Source: Synechococcus sp. UW140
GTDB taxonomy: Bacteria > Cyanobacteriota > Cyanobacteriia > PCC-6307 > Cyanobiaceae
Assembly (NCBI GenBank): GCA_945875915.1
Contig: CAMCMT010000003.1
Coordinates: 1-64,000 of the forward strand
DNA: 64,000 nt
Reading direction: 5' to 3'
Of the stretch, positions 17,029 to 25,217 are shown one piece after another. Every line of letters begins with the position of its first letter. The first letter of the stretch is position 1. The notes under the pieces are model-generated. The model was not told the DNA's origin. It searched no databases and saw only the letters and a list, made by a program, of their open reading frames with translations. The position numbers and the translations under genes were made by a program.

Positions 17029-17991
17029 ATGGCCATCCGAGCACGTTGGGCCGCCGTCCTGGCCGGCCTGTCCCTAGTCCTGCTGCCATCGGCCCTTCCT
17101 TGGGGAAACCCGGGTGGCCCCAGCCTGCTCCCCCCTGCCCGGGCCGAACAGCCCCAGGGGCAGGAACAGTCCAACAAGGTGTTGCGCATCGGCGCCATCC
17201 CAGACCAGAAACCGGAAAAGCTGAACCGTCTCTATCCCCTGGTAGCCGCGGAACTGGAGCGCCAATTGGGCGTGCCGGTGACCTACGTGCCCGTGGTCGA
17301 CTACACCGCGGCCGTGACCGCCTTCCGCACCGGGGACCTGGATCTGGTCTGGTTCGGGGGCCTCACCGGGGTGCAGGCGCGCCTGCAGAAACCCGGTGCC
17401 CAGGTGCTCGCCCAACGGGACATTGATGTGGCCTTCCACAGCATCTTCATCGCCAACACAGGCAGCGGCCTAAAACAGATCCGTGACGTCAAGGGCCTGA
17501 CGGAGCTCAAGGGCAAACGCTTCACCTTCGGCTCAGAAAGTTCCACCTCGGGCCGGCTGATGCCCCAGTACTTCCTGGCCAAAGGCGGCGTGAAACTGGC
17601 CGATTTTGCCGGTGGCGCCCCCGGCTTTAGCGGCAGCCACGACACCACCATCGCCCTGGTGCAAAGCGGCGCCTACGACGCCGGCGTGGTCAACGAGCAG
17701 GTCTGGCGCACCAGCCTGCGGGACGGCCGGGCCAACCGGGCCAAGGTGGCCGCCATCTGGCGCACACCGGGCTATCCCGATTACCACTGGATCGGCCAGC
17801 CCAACCTCGACCAACGCTTTGGCAAGGGCTTCAGCCGCAAGCTGCAGGGGGCGATCATTAGCTGGCGCACCACCAATCCCCAGCAGAAACAAATCCTGAC
17901 CCTGTTCGGCGCCCAGCAGTTCAGTAAAGCGACGGCGGCCAGTTACAAGCAGATCGAACAGGTGGGTCGCCAGATCGGCAAGATCCGCTGA
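17029..17991 (+). CDS. Putative selenate/phosphonate-type ABC substrate-binding protein
   Basis: About 320 aa from ATG 17029, with a cleavable signal peptide (WAAVLAGLSLVLLPSALP), so periplasmic. The mature part begins VLRIGAIPDQKPEKLNRLYP and carries VPVVDYTAAVTAFRTGDLDL, WFGGLTGVQARLQ, FGSESSTSGRLMPQYFLAKG and GFSGSHDTTIALVQSGAYDA. This is the PhnD-like family that cyanobacterial annotations call putative selenate-binding; the natural ligand is not proven. The SxSTSGR segment is where PhnD-family proteins hold the oxyanion. It is first in a three-gene transport operon and shares TGATG with the ATPase gene. Confidence 0.9.
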   Translation: MAIRARWAAVLAGLSLVLLPSALPWGNPGGPSLLPPARAEQPQGQEQSNKVLRIGAIPDQKPEKLNRLYPLVAAELERQLGVPVTYVPVVDYTAAVTAFRTGDLDLVWFGGLTGVQARLQKPGAQVLAQRDIDVAFHSIFIANTGSGLKQIRDVKGLTELKGKRFTFGSESSTSGRLMPQYFLAKGGVKLADFAGGAPGFSGSHDTTIALVQSGAYDAGVVNEQVWRTSLRDGRANRAKVAAIWRTPGYPDYHWIGQPNLDQRFGKGFSRKLQGAIISWRTTNPQQKQILTLFGAQQFSKATAASYKQIEQVGRQIGKIR

Positions 17992-18809
17992 TGCCAGCAG
18001 CGCCGGCCAGGGAGCCAGTCCTGCCGAAGCCAGGACCAGGAGTGTCGTCCCAGGAGCTGCCCTGGCTGGAGCTGGGCCAGATCACGGTGCCCGGCCGCGG
18101 CCGGCCGCGGCTGGATCGGGTGTCACTGGCCATCGGCGGCGGCGAACGGGTGGCCCTGCTGGGACCAAGTGGGGCCGGCAAAAGCAGCCTGCTGGCCGTT
18201 GCCAACGGCCAGCTCAAACCCACCTCCGGGTCCCTGCGCTGGCTAGGGGCCCCACCGGCGCGCTCGGGCCGGGCCCGGCGCCGCCAGCAGGCGCGCATCG
18301 GCACCCTCTGGCAGGACCTGCGCCTGATCGAGGAGCTGAGCGTGCAACAAAACCTCAATAGCGCCCGGCTGGCGACCTGGGGCTGGCCCCGGGCCCTGCT
18401 CAACTTGCTTTGGCCCCTGGACACGGCCGCCAACCGGGGGGCCCTCGCCCAGGTCGACCTGGGTGCCGAGCTGCTGGGCCAGCCGGTCAGCGCCCTATCC
18501 GGCGGCCAACGCCAGCGGGTGGCGCTCGCCCGCCTGCTGCGCCAGGACCCGGAGTTGCTCCTGGCCGATGAACCCCTGGCCAGCCTCGATCCGCGCCTGG
18601 CATCCGAGCTCCTGCAGCTGCTGCTCGACCAGGTGACCCCCCGTCGGGCCCTGCTGCTCAGCCTGCACCGCCCCGACCTCCTGGCCGGCTTTGATCGGGC
18701 CATCGGCCTGCGCCAGGGGCAGGTGCTCTTCGACCAACCCGCCTGCAGCATCAGCCCCGCCGACCTGGCGGCCCTCTATGGCGGCAAACTGCCGGACTCC
18801 GGGCCGTGA
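17991..18809 (+). CDS. ABC transporter ATP-binding protein (PhnC-like)
   Basis: A 272-aa ATPase that drives the neighbouring import system. Motifs: Walker A GPSGAGKSS (about residue 59), signature LSGGQRQRVALARLL (about 168), Walker B LLLADEPLASLDP (about 187) and the H-loop in LLSLHRPD. The N-terminal 20 residues are a proline-rich extension. The start overlaps the stop of the binding-protein gene by one base, and its own stop overlaps the GTG of the permease gene (GTGA, 18806-18809), so all three are translationally coupled. Confidence 0.92.
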   Translation: MPAAPAREPVLPKPGPGVSSQELPWLELGQITVPGRGRPRLDRVSLAIGGGERVALLGPSGAGKSSLLAVANGQLKPTSGSLRWLGAPPARSGRARRRQQARIGTLWQDLRLIEELSVQQNLNSARLATWGWPRALLNLLWPLDTAANRGALAQVDLGAELLGQPVSALSGGQRQRVALARLLRQDPELLLADEPLASLDPRLASELLQLLLDQVTPRRALLLSLHRPDLLAGFDRAIGLRQGQVLFDQPACSISPADLAALYGGKLPDSGP

Positions 18810-20533
18810 TTGCGTCTTGGATTCCAGCCTTTTGGACCCGGATTCGCAGGAGCTTGGCGGGGCGGGGCAAGGGCAAGGGGCCGAGCCCCGAACGGGCCAG
18901 AAGCGCCCAAAACGGTCCGTCCGGCGTCGCCGCACCTCTGGCAATGGTGGCCCCGGCGTTGGTGTTGATCCCGGTGCTGGTGCTGCTGCCGGGCCTGGTC
19001 CATGGCGGCGGTGTCGACCTGCTTAAAGAGTTCCTCCAGGCGGCCTTTAGCCCTTCCCTCGATCCGCTGGTGCTGGGCTCGACCGTCTCGGGCCTGGGCA
19101 TCACCGTGGGAATCGCCCTGCTGGGCTGGGCGGCCAGTGGCCTAATGGGGCTGGCCCTGGCCCTAGCCAGTTCGCGCCAGATCTGGAGCAGCTGTTGCGG
19201 CCAGACCTGGCCAGCCAACCTGCTGCGGCGGTTGTTGGCCGTGCCGCGCTCGATCCATGAGCTGCTCTGGGGATTGCTGCTGCTCCAGCTCATCGGCCTG
19301 CAACCGGCCGTGGCGATCGCCGCCATTGCTATCCCCTACGCCGCCCTAGTCGCCCGGGTGCTCAGCGACCAGATCGATGCCCTCCCCAGCGGTGCCCTGG
19401 CGGCCCTGCGCTGCGCTGGCGTGGCCGCCCCCCAGGCCCTGGTCACCGCCCTGGGGCCGCCCCTGCTACCTGGCCTGCTCAGCTATGGCGGCTACCGACT
19501 CGAATGCGCCCTGCGCAGCGCCACCCTGCTGGGGGTATTTGGCCTGGGGGGCCTGGGCACGGAGCTCAAGCTCTGCCTCCAATCCCTGGAATTCCATGAA
19601 CTCTGGACCGGCCTCTGGCTGCTCTTAGCGGTGATGCTGCTGCTGGAAACTGGCCTGGCGGGCCTGCGCCGCCGCTGGTTAATGCCCCGCCGCCTGGGCT
19701 TGGGGGGGCTGACCTTCACCCCCCTGGGCCCCGAATCCGGCACCGGGACCAGGGGGAAGGGCCAGACAGCCCTTCCGGACGACCTGGGCCGCCGCGGCCG
19801 CGAGCTGGTGCTGGCCCTAGTGGTGCTGGGGCCGCTGCTGGTCTGGCTGGCCCGGGCCATGGGCGTGCAGCCCTTGGCCCTGCTGCACTGGCAACCGTTG
19901 CCCAACCTGGGCGGCAGCTCCTGGGCCAGTGTCCTGGCCCTGCCCTGGCCCCAGCTCGTGGGCAGCACCCTGCTGCTGACCCTGGTGGCTGCGGGCTTGG
20001 CGGTGGGGCTTGCGCCCCTGCTGCTGCTGGTGATTGCCCCTTGGCCCTGGGCGAGGCCCCTGCTGCAACTGACCTGGGCCCTGGCCCGCCTCTGGCCGCC
20101 GCCCCTCAGCGCCCTACTGCTGCTGTTGCTTCTCAAACCGGGCCTGGTCACGGCCGCCCTGGCCCTGGGCTTCCACAACCTGGGCATCCTCGGCCGCCTA
20201 CTGCTCGAAGCCAGCGACGATTACCAGGCCCCGGCCGAGATTGCCCTGCAGGGAGCGGGTGTCGGCCCGCGGCTGGCCCTGTTCTATGGCCGTTTCAGTG
20301 GCCTGGCCCGCAGTTATTTGGCCTATGGGGCCTACCGGAGCGATGTGATGCTGCGCGAGAGCGTGGTGGTTGGTCTCGTGGGGGCGGCGGGGCTGGGCAC
20401 CCAGCTCCTGGAGAGTCTCAGCAGTTTTGCCTGGGACCAACTCCTAGGCCTACTGGTGGTTTACGCCCTACTCACCTTGGTGGGGGAAGATCTCAGCGAC
20501 CGGGCCCGGCTCCGGCTCCTATCCCCCGCCTGA
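18806..20533 (+). CDS. ABC transporter permease, two PhnE-like domains fused
   Basis: A GTG-started 575-aa membrane protein with two binding-protein-dependent permease domains in one chain. Domain 1 spans about residues 40-290 and has its EAA-type loop at ALRCAGVAAPQALV with YRLECALRSATLLGVFGLGG after it. Domain 2 spans about 335-575, with EIALQGAGVGPRLAL and YRSDVMLRESVVVGLVGAAG. Classical PhnE proteins carry one domain and dimerise; here one polypeptide can form the whole pore. It completes the substrate-binding protein / ATPase / permease set. The linker (about 290-330) is proline- and glycine-rich. Confidence 0.9.
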   Translation: MIASWIPAFWTRIRRSLAGRGKGKGPSPERARSAQNGPSGVAAPLAMVAPALVLIPVLVLLPGLVHGGGVDLLKEFLQAAFSPSLDPLVLGSTVSGLGITVGIALLGWAASGLMGLALALASSRQIWSSCCGQTWPANLLRRLLAVPRSIHELLWGLLLLQLIGLQPAVAIAAIAIPYAALVARVLSDQIDALPSGALAALRCAGVAAPQALVTALGPPLLPGLLSYGGYRLECALRSATLLGVFGLGGLGTELKLCLQSLEFHELWTGLWLLLAVMLLLETGLAGLRRRWLMPRRLGLGGLTFTPLGPESGTGTRGKGQTALPDDLGRRGRELVLALVVLGPLLVWLARAMGVQPLALLHWQPLPNLGGSSWASVLALPWPQLVGSTLLLTLVAAGLAVGLAPLLLLVIAPWPWARPLLQLTWALARLWPPPLSALLLLLLLKPGLVTAALALGFHNLGILGRLLLEASDDYQAPAEIALQGAGVGPRLALFYGRFSGLARSYLAYGAYRSDVMLRESVVVGLVGAAGLGTQLLESLSSFAWDQLLGLLVVYALLTLVGEDLSDRARLRLLSPA

Positions 20534-20556
20534 CCAGGCTGCCCTTTTTTGCCCCC

Positions 20557-21234
20557 ATGGCCCAACCCGTCCCCCGCAAATTGATCGTGCTTGGGGATAG
20601 CGGCGTCCTGGGTTGGGGTGATCCCGAGGAGGGCGGCTGGTGTGAACGCCTGCGCCGCCATTGGATGGGGCTTCCGGGCGGTCCCGTGGTCTATCCGCTG
20701 GGGGTCCGCGGCGATGGTCTGGAGCGGGTCGCTGCCCGGTTGGAACGGGAGGTGGCCTGCCGCGGTGAGCTGCGGCGCCAGCTACCCCACGGCATCCTGC
20801 TGGCGGTGGGCCTCAACGACAGCGCCAGGGTCGGCCGGCCCGATGGCCGGGCCCAGCTCGATGGCGACGGCTTCCTGTTTGGACTCCAGCAGCTGATTCG
20901 CCAGGCCCTGGCCCTGGCGCCGGTCTTCGTGCTGGGCCTGACCCCGGTCGATGAAGCGGTGATGCCCTACGCCGGGGTGCTCTGGTATTCCCTAGCGGCC
21001 GTTCAGCACTACGAAAGCCTGCTGGAGGAGGCCTGCCTGGAGGCCAATGTGCCCTTCCTGTCACTGCTGCCCTCCCTACGGGCAGATCCCCACTGGCTGC
21101 ACTGGCTCGATGGGGATGGCCTCCATCTCAACAGCGAAGGCCATCGCCAGGTCTATGGGCGCCTACGCCAGTGGCCGGCCCTGTTGCAGTGGGCCGGCCT
21201 GGAGCCGGTGTCAGTGGCTACGCCTTTGGCGTGA
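20557..21234 (+). CDS. SGNH/GDSL-family hydrolase
   Basis: About 225 aa, starting at ATG 20557 (MAQPVPRKLIVLGDS). Block I is LGDSGVLGWG with the nucleophile Ser (about residue 13), block III is VGLNDSARVG, and block V is DGDGLHLNSEGHRQVY with the catalytic Asp/His. This is the SGNH esterase fold, used for lipids, acyl or acetyl esters and carbohydrate esters; specificity cannot be told. There is no signal peptide, so it is probably cytosolic. It starts 23 nt after the permease gene and may share its transcript. Confidence 0.85.
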   Translation: MAQPVPRKLIVLGDSGVLGWGDPEEGGWCERLRRHWMGLPGGPVVYPLGVRGDGLERVAARLEREVACRGELRRQLPHGILLAVGLNDSARVGRPDGRAQLDGDGFLFGLQQLIRQALALAPVFVLGLTPVDEAVMPYAGVLWYSLAAVQHYESLLEEACLEANVPFLSLLPSLRADPHWLHWLDGDGLHLNSEGHRQVYGRLRQWPALLQWAGLEPVSVATPLA

Positions 21235-21301
21235 CCACTGGGCTGGTGAAACGATTCAGAGTTGGGACGCCTATCGAGGGGGAGTTGGGCTGCTTGGCCG
21301 G

Positions 21302-21358
21302 CCTCCCCCAGATGGGGGAGGGGCAATCCCCCGGGGTTAGGACGCGGATTGGGGGAGG
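21302..21358 (+). other. GC-rich hairpin followed by G-tracts upstream of the sigma-factor gene
   Basis: CCTCCCCC (21302-21309), loop AGAT and GGGGGAGG (21314-21321) form a perfect 8-bp stem. Further C- and G-tracts follow, up to a GGGGGAGGGGGG run. No T-run follows, so it is not a standard intrinsic terminator. It sits between the SGNH hydrolase stop and the sigma-factor start. Confidence 0.5.
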
Positions 21359-21393
21359 GGGGCAGATCCTATGGAGCCCAATCCCAGCTCCCC

Positions 21394-22221
21394 ATGGCCA
21401 TCCCCCGCAAGGTTTCAAGCCCGATTAGCCCCATCGGCAGCCAGAACCTGGCTCCCCTGGTGGCCTATGCCCTCAACCGCAGCCGCAAGCAACGCAACCA
21501 GCTCGCCTTGAGCAACCTGCCGTTGGTGAAGAAACTGGCCCGGCGCGAAAGCAAGCTCACGCCCGTGCCCATGGAGGACCTGGAGCAATCGGGCTGCCTC
21601 GGCCTGATCAAGGCCCTGGAGGCCTTTGATCCAGCCCGCAGTACGGCCCTAAGCAGCTTCGCGGTCCCCTACATCCGCGGCGCCATCCGCCAACACCTGC
21701 GCGACCGCTGCCAGCCCCTGCGCACCAGCCGCGGCCTACGGGAGCTCCATGGCCGGGGCCAGCGGCTCCAGCTTGAACGGCAGCACCAGGGTCAGCCGGT
21801 CCTGGCCGAGGACGACCTGGCTAAGGGCTTGGGCGTGACGCTGGCGCGCTGGCGGGAGGCCTGCGGCGCAGCCCGGGCCCTGAGGGTCGCCAGCCTGGAC
21901 CAACCCAGGCCGGGAATCGATGGGGAGGGCGATGGCCCCGCTCAGGCACGCAACCAGGGCCTGGTCGCACTGCTGGTCGATCCAAGCGGCCTCGATCCGC
22001 TCGAATGGGCCTGCGGCCTGGAACGGCGGCAACGGCTCGAGCAGCTTCTTGGCCGGCTCAAGCCCCAGGAGCGGACCCTGCTCCTGGGGCGGGTACTTGG
22101 CAACCGATCGTTTAACGACCTGGGGCTTGCAATCGGGATGAGCGGCAAGGTGGCGCGAAAGCGCTATGGGGCCTTGCTCAGTTGGCTCCGGCCCCAGCTT
22201 GATCCGGCCTTGCTGCCGTGA
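21394..22221 (+). CDS. Sigma-70 family RNA polymerase sigma factor, short (group 3-like)
   Basis: About 275 aa from ATG 21394. Region 2 is well kept: RNQLALSNLPLVKKLARRES (2.1-2.2), EDLEQSGCLGLIKALEAFDP (2.2-2.3) and FAVPYIRGAIRQHLRDR (2.4). Region 3-like sequence follows, then a weak region 4 (RLKPQERTLLLGRVLGNRSF, DLGLAIGMSGKVARKRYGAL) with a recognisable helix-turn-helix. No region 1.1 is present. It directs polymerase to a subset of promoters, which cannot be identified from sequence. No anti-sigma gene is adjacent. Its leader carries an unusual GC-rich hairpin. The in-frame ATG at 21262 would put that hairpin inside the gene and is less likely. Confidence 0.85.
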   Translation: MAIPRKVSSPISPIGSQNLAPLVAYALNRSRKQRNQLALSNLPLVKKLARRESKLTPVPMEDLEQSGCLGLIKALEAFDPARSTALSSFAVPYIRGAIRQHLRDRCQPLRTSRGLRELHGRGQRLQLERQHQGQPVLAEDDLAKGLGVTLARWREACGAARALRVASLDQPRPGIDGEGDGPAQARNQGLVALLVDPSGLDPLEWACGLERRQRLEQLLGRLKPQERTLLLGRVLGNRSFNDLGLAIGMSGKVARKRYGALLSWLRPQLDPALLP

Positions 22222-22243
22222 CCGCCAGGCCAGGGGCAACCGC

Positions 22244-23008
22244 CTAGGCGATTTGCAGTTGACCAGCCAGGCCGATGGCCAGGAGGGCTGCAATCAGGGT
22301 CTGGAGGGCATTGACCAGCTCATTGCTCAGCCAGCCGATGCGGCCCTGGAGGGTGGCGCCAATCAGGCTTTCGATCAGGGTCGCCACCAGGCCCACCAGG
22401 GTCACCAGCACCCAGGGGCCGGCGCCCTGCACCAGGCCCAGTTGCAGGCAAACCAGGGCCATCAGGGCACTGCCGACCAAACTGGCGAGGCTGCCCTCAA
22501 AACTGATCGCCCCCTCCGTACCGGGGGGCACGGGCCGCAGGCTGGTGACGAGCACCGTATGTTGCCCCCAGCGCTTGCCGATCTCACTGCCGCAGGTATC
22601 GGCGAGCTTGGCGCTGAAACTGGCCGCAAATCCGATCAGCAGCAGGGGCACGGGCGCCCAGGGCAAGGTGCACAGCAGGGCCAGGGCAGCGCCTGTGGCG
22701 GCTGACCCCCAAACATTCTCGGGCCCGCGGCGGCCGCCGCGGGCCTCGGCCAGGCCCAGCTCCTGCTTGCGACGCAGGCCCAGGCGGGTGACAAGCGAGC
22801 CGAGCAGCAAATAGAAAACCACAGCTAGCCAGCCGGCCCAACCGAGGCTGCCCCAGAGCAGGGTGCCAAGGATGCCGGCATGGACCCAGCCGGCCCGGGT
22901 CAGCAAAGGTGCCCGCTGGGCCAGGGCAATCAACAGGCCATTGAGCAACAGGGCATCGCGCCACTGCAGCAGCCGCTCCGGTGACTCCAAAAGCAAATAC
23001 GCCAGCAC
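22244..23008 (-). CDS. DUF92/TIGR00297 membrane protein, VTE6-like
   Basis: A 254-aa protein with six or seven hydrophobic segments. LTRAGWVHAGILGTLLWGSL, FAASFSAKLADTCGSEIGKR and PPGTEGAISFEGSLASLVGS are hallmarks of DUF92. Plant VTE6 and its Synechocystis relative belong here; they are phytyl-phosphate kinases that recycle phytol from chlorophyll breakdown into tocopherol and phylloquinone. Family membership is solid; the kinase role is inferred from homologues. It is convergent with the sigma-factor gene, 22 nt apart. Confidence 0.85.
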   Translation of the reverse strand: MLAYLLLESPERLLQWRDALLLNGLLIALAQRAPLLTRAGWVHAGILGTLLWGSLGWAGWLAVVFYLLLGSLVTRLGLRRKQELGLAEARGGRRGPENVWGSAATGAALALLCTLPWAPVPLLLIGFAASFSAKLADTCGSEIGKRWGQHTVLVTSLRPVPPGTEGAISFEGSLASLVGSALMALVCLQLGLVQGAGPWVLVTLVGLVATLIESLIGATLQGRIGWLSNELVNALQTLIAALLAIGLAGQLQIA

Positions 23009-23178
23009 GACCGCGCCCCGACTGCTCCTCTAGCTGAACACAGGCAACGCCGGGGGGCGAGCCAACCCCAAGGCCGGCGTAGGGCTCCAAGCAAGCTTCT
23101 GTTGCACTGCCCTAAGCCGGAGCCAGCCAGGGCCGCCGCCAACGGATAATCGAAGGCATTGCCTGGTCTGCCGCCGTC

Positions 23179-23571
23179 ATGGTTTTTAACCGCAAGGGGT
23201 CGTTCTTCCTGAACCTCGACGACCAGGCCCCCGCCAAGGCCGCCCAGGTGGCTCCGGTGCGGACCCCTGAGAACCAAGCCAAGGCCGACAAAGCGTCAAC
23301 CCCCGTGGCTATCGCCGCAGCAGCAGCTCCAGCCGCCGCAGCCGACCCCAGCCCCGCAACCAGTACACCGGCCCCCACCACCGGCGTGACCACGGCCGAA
23401 GCGATTGCCGCCGAGCTACGCGCCGCCCAGGAGGCCCGTCCGGCCCAAACCTTCATCACCTTTGCCCCCGAAAGGGTTAGCGCCGGGGGCGCCCTGCCGA
23501 TGGCCAGGCGCAAGGGCGGCGCCAACCTGGCGGGCTTCAAGGCCATGGCTGGCAGCCTGTTCGGCAAGTAA
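23179..23571 (+). CDS. Conserved-type hypothetical protein, Ala/Pro-rich linker
   Basis: 130 aa with a conserved-looking N-terminus (MVFNRKGSFFLNLDD), a long Ala/Pro/Thr-rich disordered middle (residues about 35-75), a short helix (TTAEAIAAELRAAQEARPA), and a compact C-terminus (TFITFAPERVSAGGALPMAR, ending AGFKAMAGSLFGK). No catalytic motif. It looks like a small picocyanobacterial protein with two short conserved ends held by a linker. I do not recognise a function. Confidence 0.7.
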   Translation: MVFNRKGSFFLNLDDQAPAKAAQVAPVRTPENQAKADKASTPVAIAAAAAPAAAADPSPATSTPAPTTGVTTAEAIAAELRAAQEARPAQTFITFAPERVSAGGALPMARRKGGANLAGFKAMAGSLFGK

Positions 23572-23640
23572 GCCTTTCCCGTAACCCCAGGCGAAACCAG
23601 GGCCCCTGGAGGCCCAAGCCGAATGGACGCGACAGGCCGT

Positions 23641-24450
23641 TCAACAACCCCAGCGGCGGTAGCGCCAATCGCTGAGCAATCCCAGGCCAGCCACCGCAGC
23701 GGTGGAACTGCGCAGGATGCGGGGCCCCAGGTCCACGCCAATCCAGCCCTGGTCCCGGGCCAGGCTCTCCTCGGCGCCACTCCAGCCCCCCTCCGGTCCG
23801 CAGGCCAGCCACAGGCTGCCTAAGGGCTCATTGGCGGCCCAACAGTCCAGGGCCTCAAGCAGGGGCAATCCCCCGCTCTGGCGGGTCGTTGCAAACAGTT
23901 TGAGGCCGGCCGGGGAGCCTGGAGCCCTCCCGCTGGAGGTGGCGCCAAGGGGCGGCAGGGGAATCGTTCCCCCCAGCCAATCGCGGGCAGGCCGGGGATC
24001 GTGCAGCTGGGGCAGCCAGGAACGCTCACACTGCTCGGCCGCCTCCCGGGCAATCGTGCGCCAGCGCTCCAGGTTGGGCTGGCCAACCACGGCGTCGTAG
24101 TCGCCCCGGCAGGGCAGCAGCCAGTCGGCCCCCAGTTCCACCGCCATGCGCAGCAGCAGCTCATAGTCCCGTTTGACCAAAGCGGCCAGCAAGACCAACT
24201 GGGGCTGCGGCGGCGGTTGCGAGGCCAGGGGTGCCTCCAGGGGCTGCCGCAGCTGGGCCCGAGTCGGCCCCATCAGCTCGGCCTCCCAGAGCCCACCGGC
24301 CCCATCGCCGATGGCGAAGACCGCCCCGGGGCCATAGCGCAACACCCTCACCAGATAGCGGCTTTCCGCCGGGCTGAGGTCCACCAGCCCCCCTGGGGCT
24401 CGCTGCAGGCGGTCCGAATCGATCAACAACCGCCGTTGTTCCCGCCCCAT
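23641..24450 (-). CDS. rsmE: 16S rRNA (uracil-1498-N3)-methyltransferase RsmE
   Basis: A 269-aa SPOUT methyltransferase that modifies U1498 in helix 44 of 16S rRNA. An N-terminal PUA-like part (LSPAESRYLVRVLRYGPG) recognises RNA. The knot contains VKRDYELLLRMAVELGADWL, the SAM loop LACGPEGGWSGAEE, and the conserved C-terminal ILRSSTAAVAGLGLLSDWRY. It starts four bases after the DUF3531 gene stop, so the two form an operon. Confidence 0.95.
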   Translation of the reverse strand: MGREQRRLLIDSDRLQRAPGGLVDLSPAESRYLVRVLRYGPGAVFAIGDGAGGLWEAELMGPTRAQLRQPLEAPLASQPPPQPQLVLLAALVKRDYELLLRMAVELGADWLLPCRGDYDAVVGQPNLERWRTIAREAAEQCERSWLPQLHDPRPARDWLGGTIPLPPLGATSSGRAPGSPAGLKLFATTRQSGGLPLLEALDCWAANEPLGSLWLACGPEGGWSGAEESLARDQGWIGVDLGPRILRSSTAAVAGLGLLSDWRYRRWGC

Positions 24451-24453
24451 GGG

Positions 24454-25116
24454 CTAGGGCACCCGGCCGTCATAGCCACTAATTTCAGGGTTACTGATTT
24501 CAAGGTCACTGATTTCAGGGCCGCTGATTTCAGGACCGCTGATTTCAGGACCATTGATGCCACTGCCCTGGAGTGGGTCAGATCCGCCCCCATCGGCTCG
24601 GAAGTCGCCATCGAATCCATACTCGTCCTCTTCGGGATCCCCCTCAAGCTCCTGGTCCCCGTCGGGGTCGTCTTCAAGGGGGAAGAGGCTGTCTGGGTGC
24701 TGCTCAACCGGCCAGTCGTCATTGACACCGCCAATCAACAGCTCCTCAATCTCGACCACATCGCGGTTGAGCTGGCCCATGGAATTAATCAGCACATCGA
24801 GGCTGAAGGCATCACTGGTCCCCAGATCCAGCCAACAGCGGGCCCAGTCGCCCCGATACTCCATCACGCCCATGTTGTGCATCAGGGCCGGCAGGGCCCG
24901 CTCGGACGCCTCCAGGTCGTAGCCCATCCAGCCCAGCTCAACGCCCTCCTCATGGCACTGCAGGTTTTCAGCATTGAAACCTCCCAATTTGCCGAGGAAA
25001 AACCAACTTTCGAACAGGGTTTCGACGTAGCTGCGCTCGGCCGCGCCCAGGGGAGCGCCAAACCGCATCCAGATCCAGCAGTTGAAGGGATTGAGCTCGC
25101 GAAAACGGATTTCCAT
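24454..25116 (-). CDS. DUF3531 family protein with repeat tail
   Basis: 220 aa. The first 145 residues match the cyanobacterial/plastid DUF3531 family (MEIRFRELNPFNCWIWMRFG, ESWFFLGKLGGFNAENLQCH, YRGDWARCWLDLGTSDAFSL). Function is unknown. An acidic stretch follows (DDPDGDQELEGDPEEDE), and then five imperfect xPEIS pentapeptides coded by 15-bp tandem repeats. The repeat tail is not part of the family and looks like recent expansion. First gene of an operon with rsmE. Confidence 0.85.
   Translation of the reverse strand: MEIRFRELNPFNCWIWMRFGAPLGAAERSYVETLFESWFFLGKLGGFNAENLQCHEEGVELGWMGYDLEASERALPALMHNMGVMEYRGDWARCWLDLGTSDAFSLDVLINSMGQLNRDVVEIEELLIGGVNDDWPVEQHPDSLFPLEDDPDGDQELEGDPEEDEYGFDGDFRADGGGSDPLQGSGINGPEISGPEISGPEISDLEISNPEISGYDGRVP
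24481..24555 (-). repeat. Five tandem 15-bp repeats in the DUF3531 3' end
   Basis: Plus-strand units are aatttcagggttact, gatttcaaggtcact, gatttcagggccgct, gatttcaggaccgct and gatttcaggaccatt, each exactly 15 bp. In the coding frame they give (G/S/N)PEIS-type pentapeptides. Unit length is a multiple of three, so copy changes keep the frame. Confidence 0.9.
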
Positions 25117-25217
25117 GGGCGAACCAGCCGGCTCAGGTCAGGGCGACATCCCTATCCAACAACCCCAGGGACTCCCTGGCGGCGATCCACCATGCTGGAG
25201 GCGCCTCCCCGTCGACC

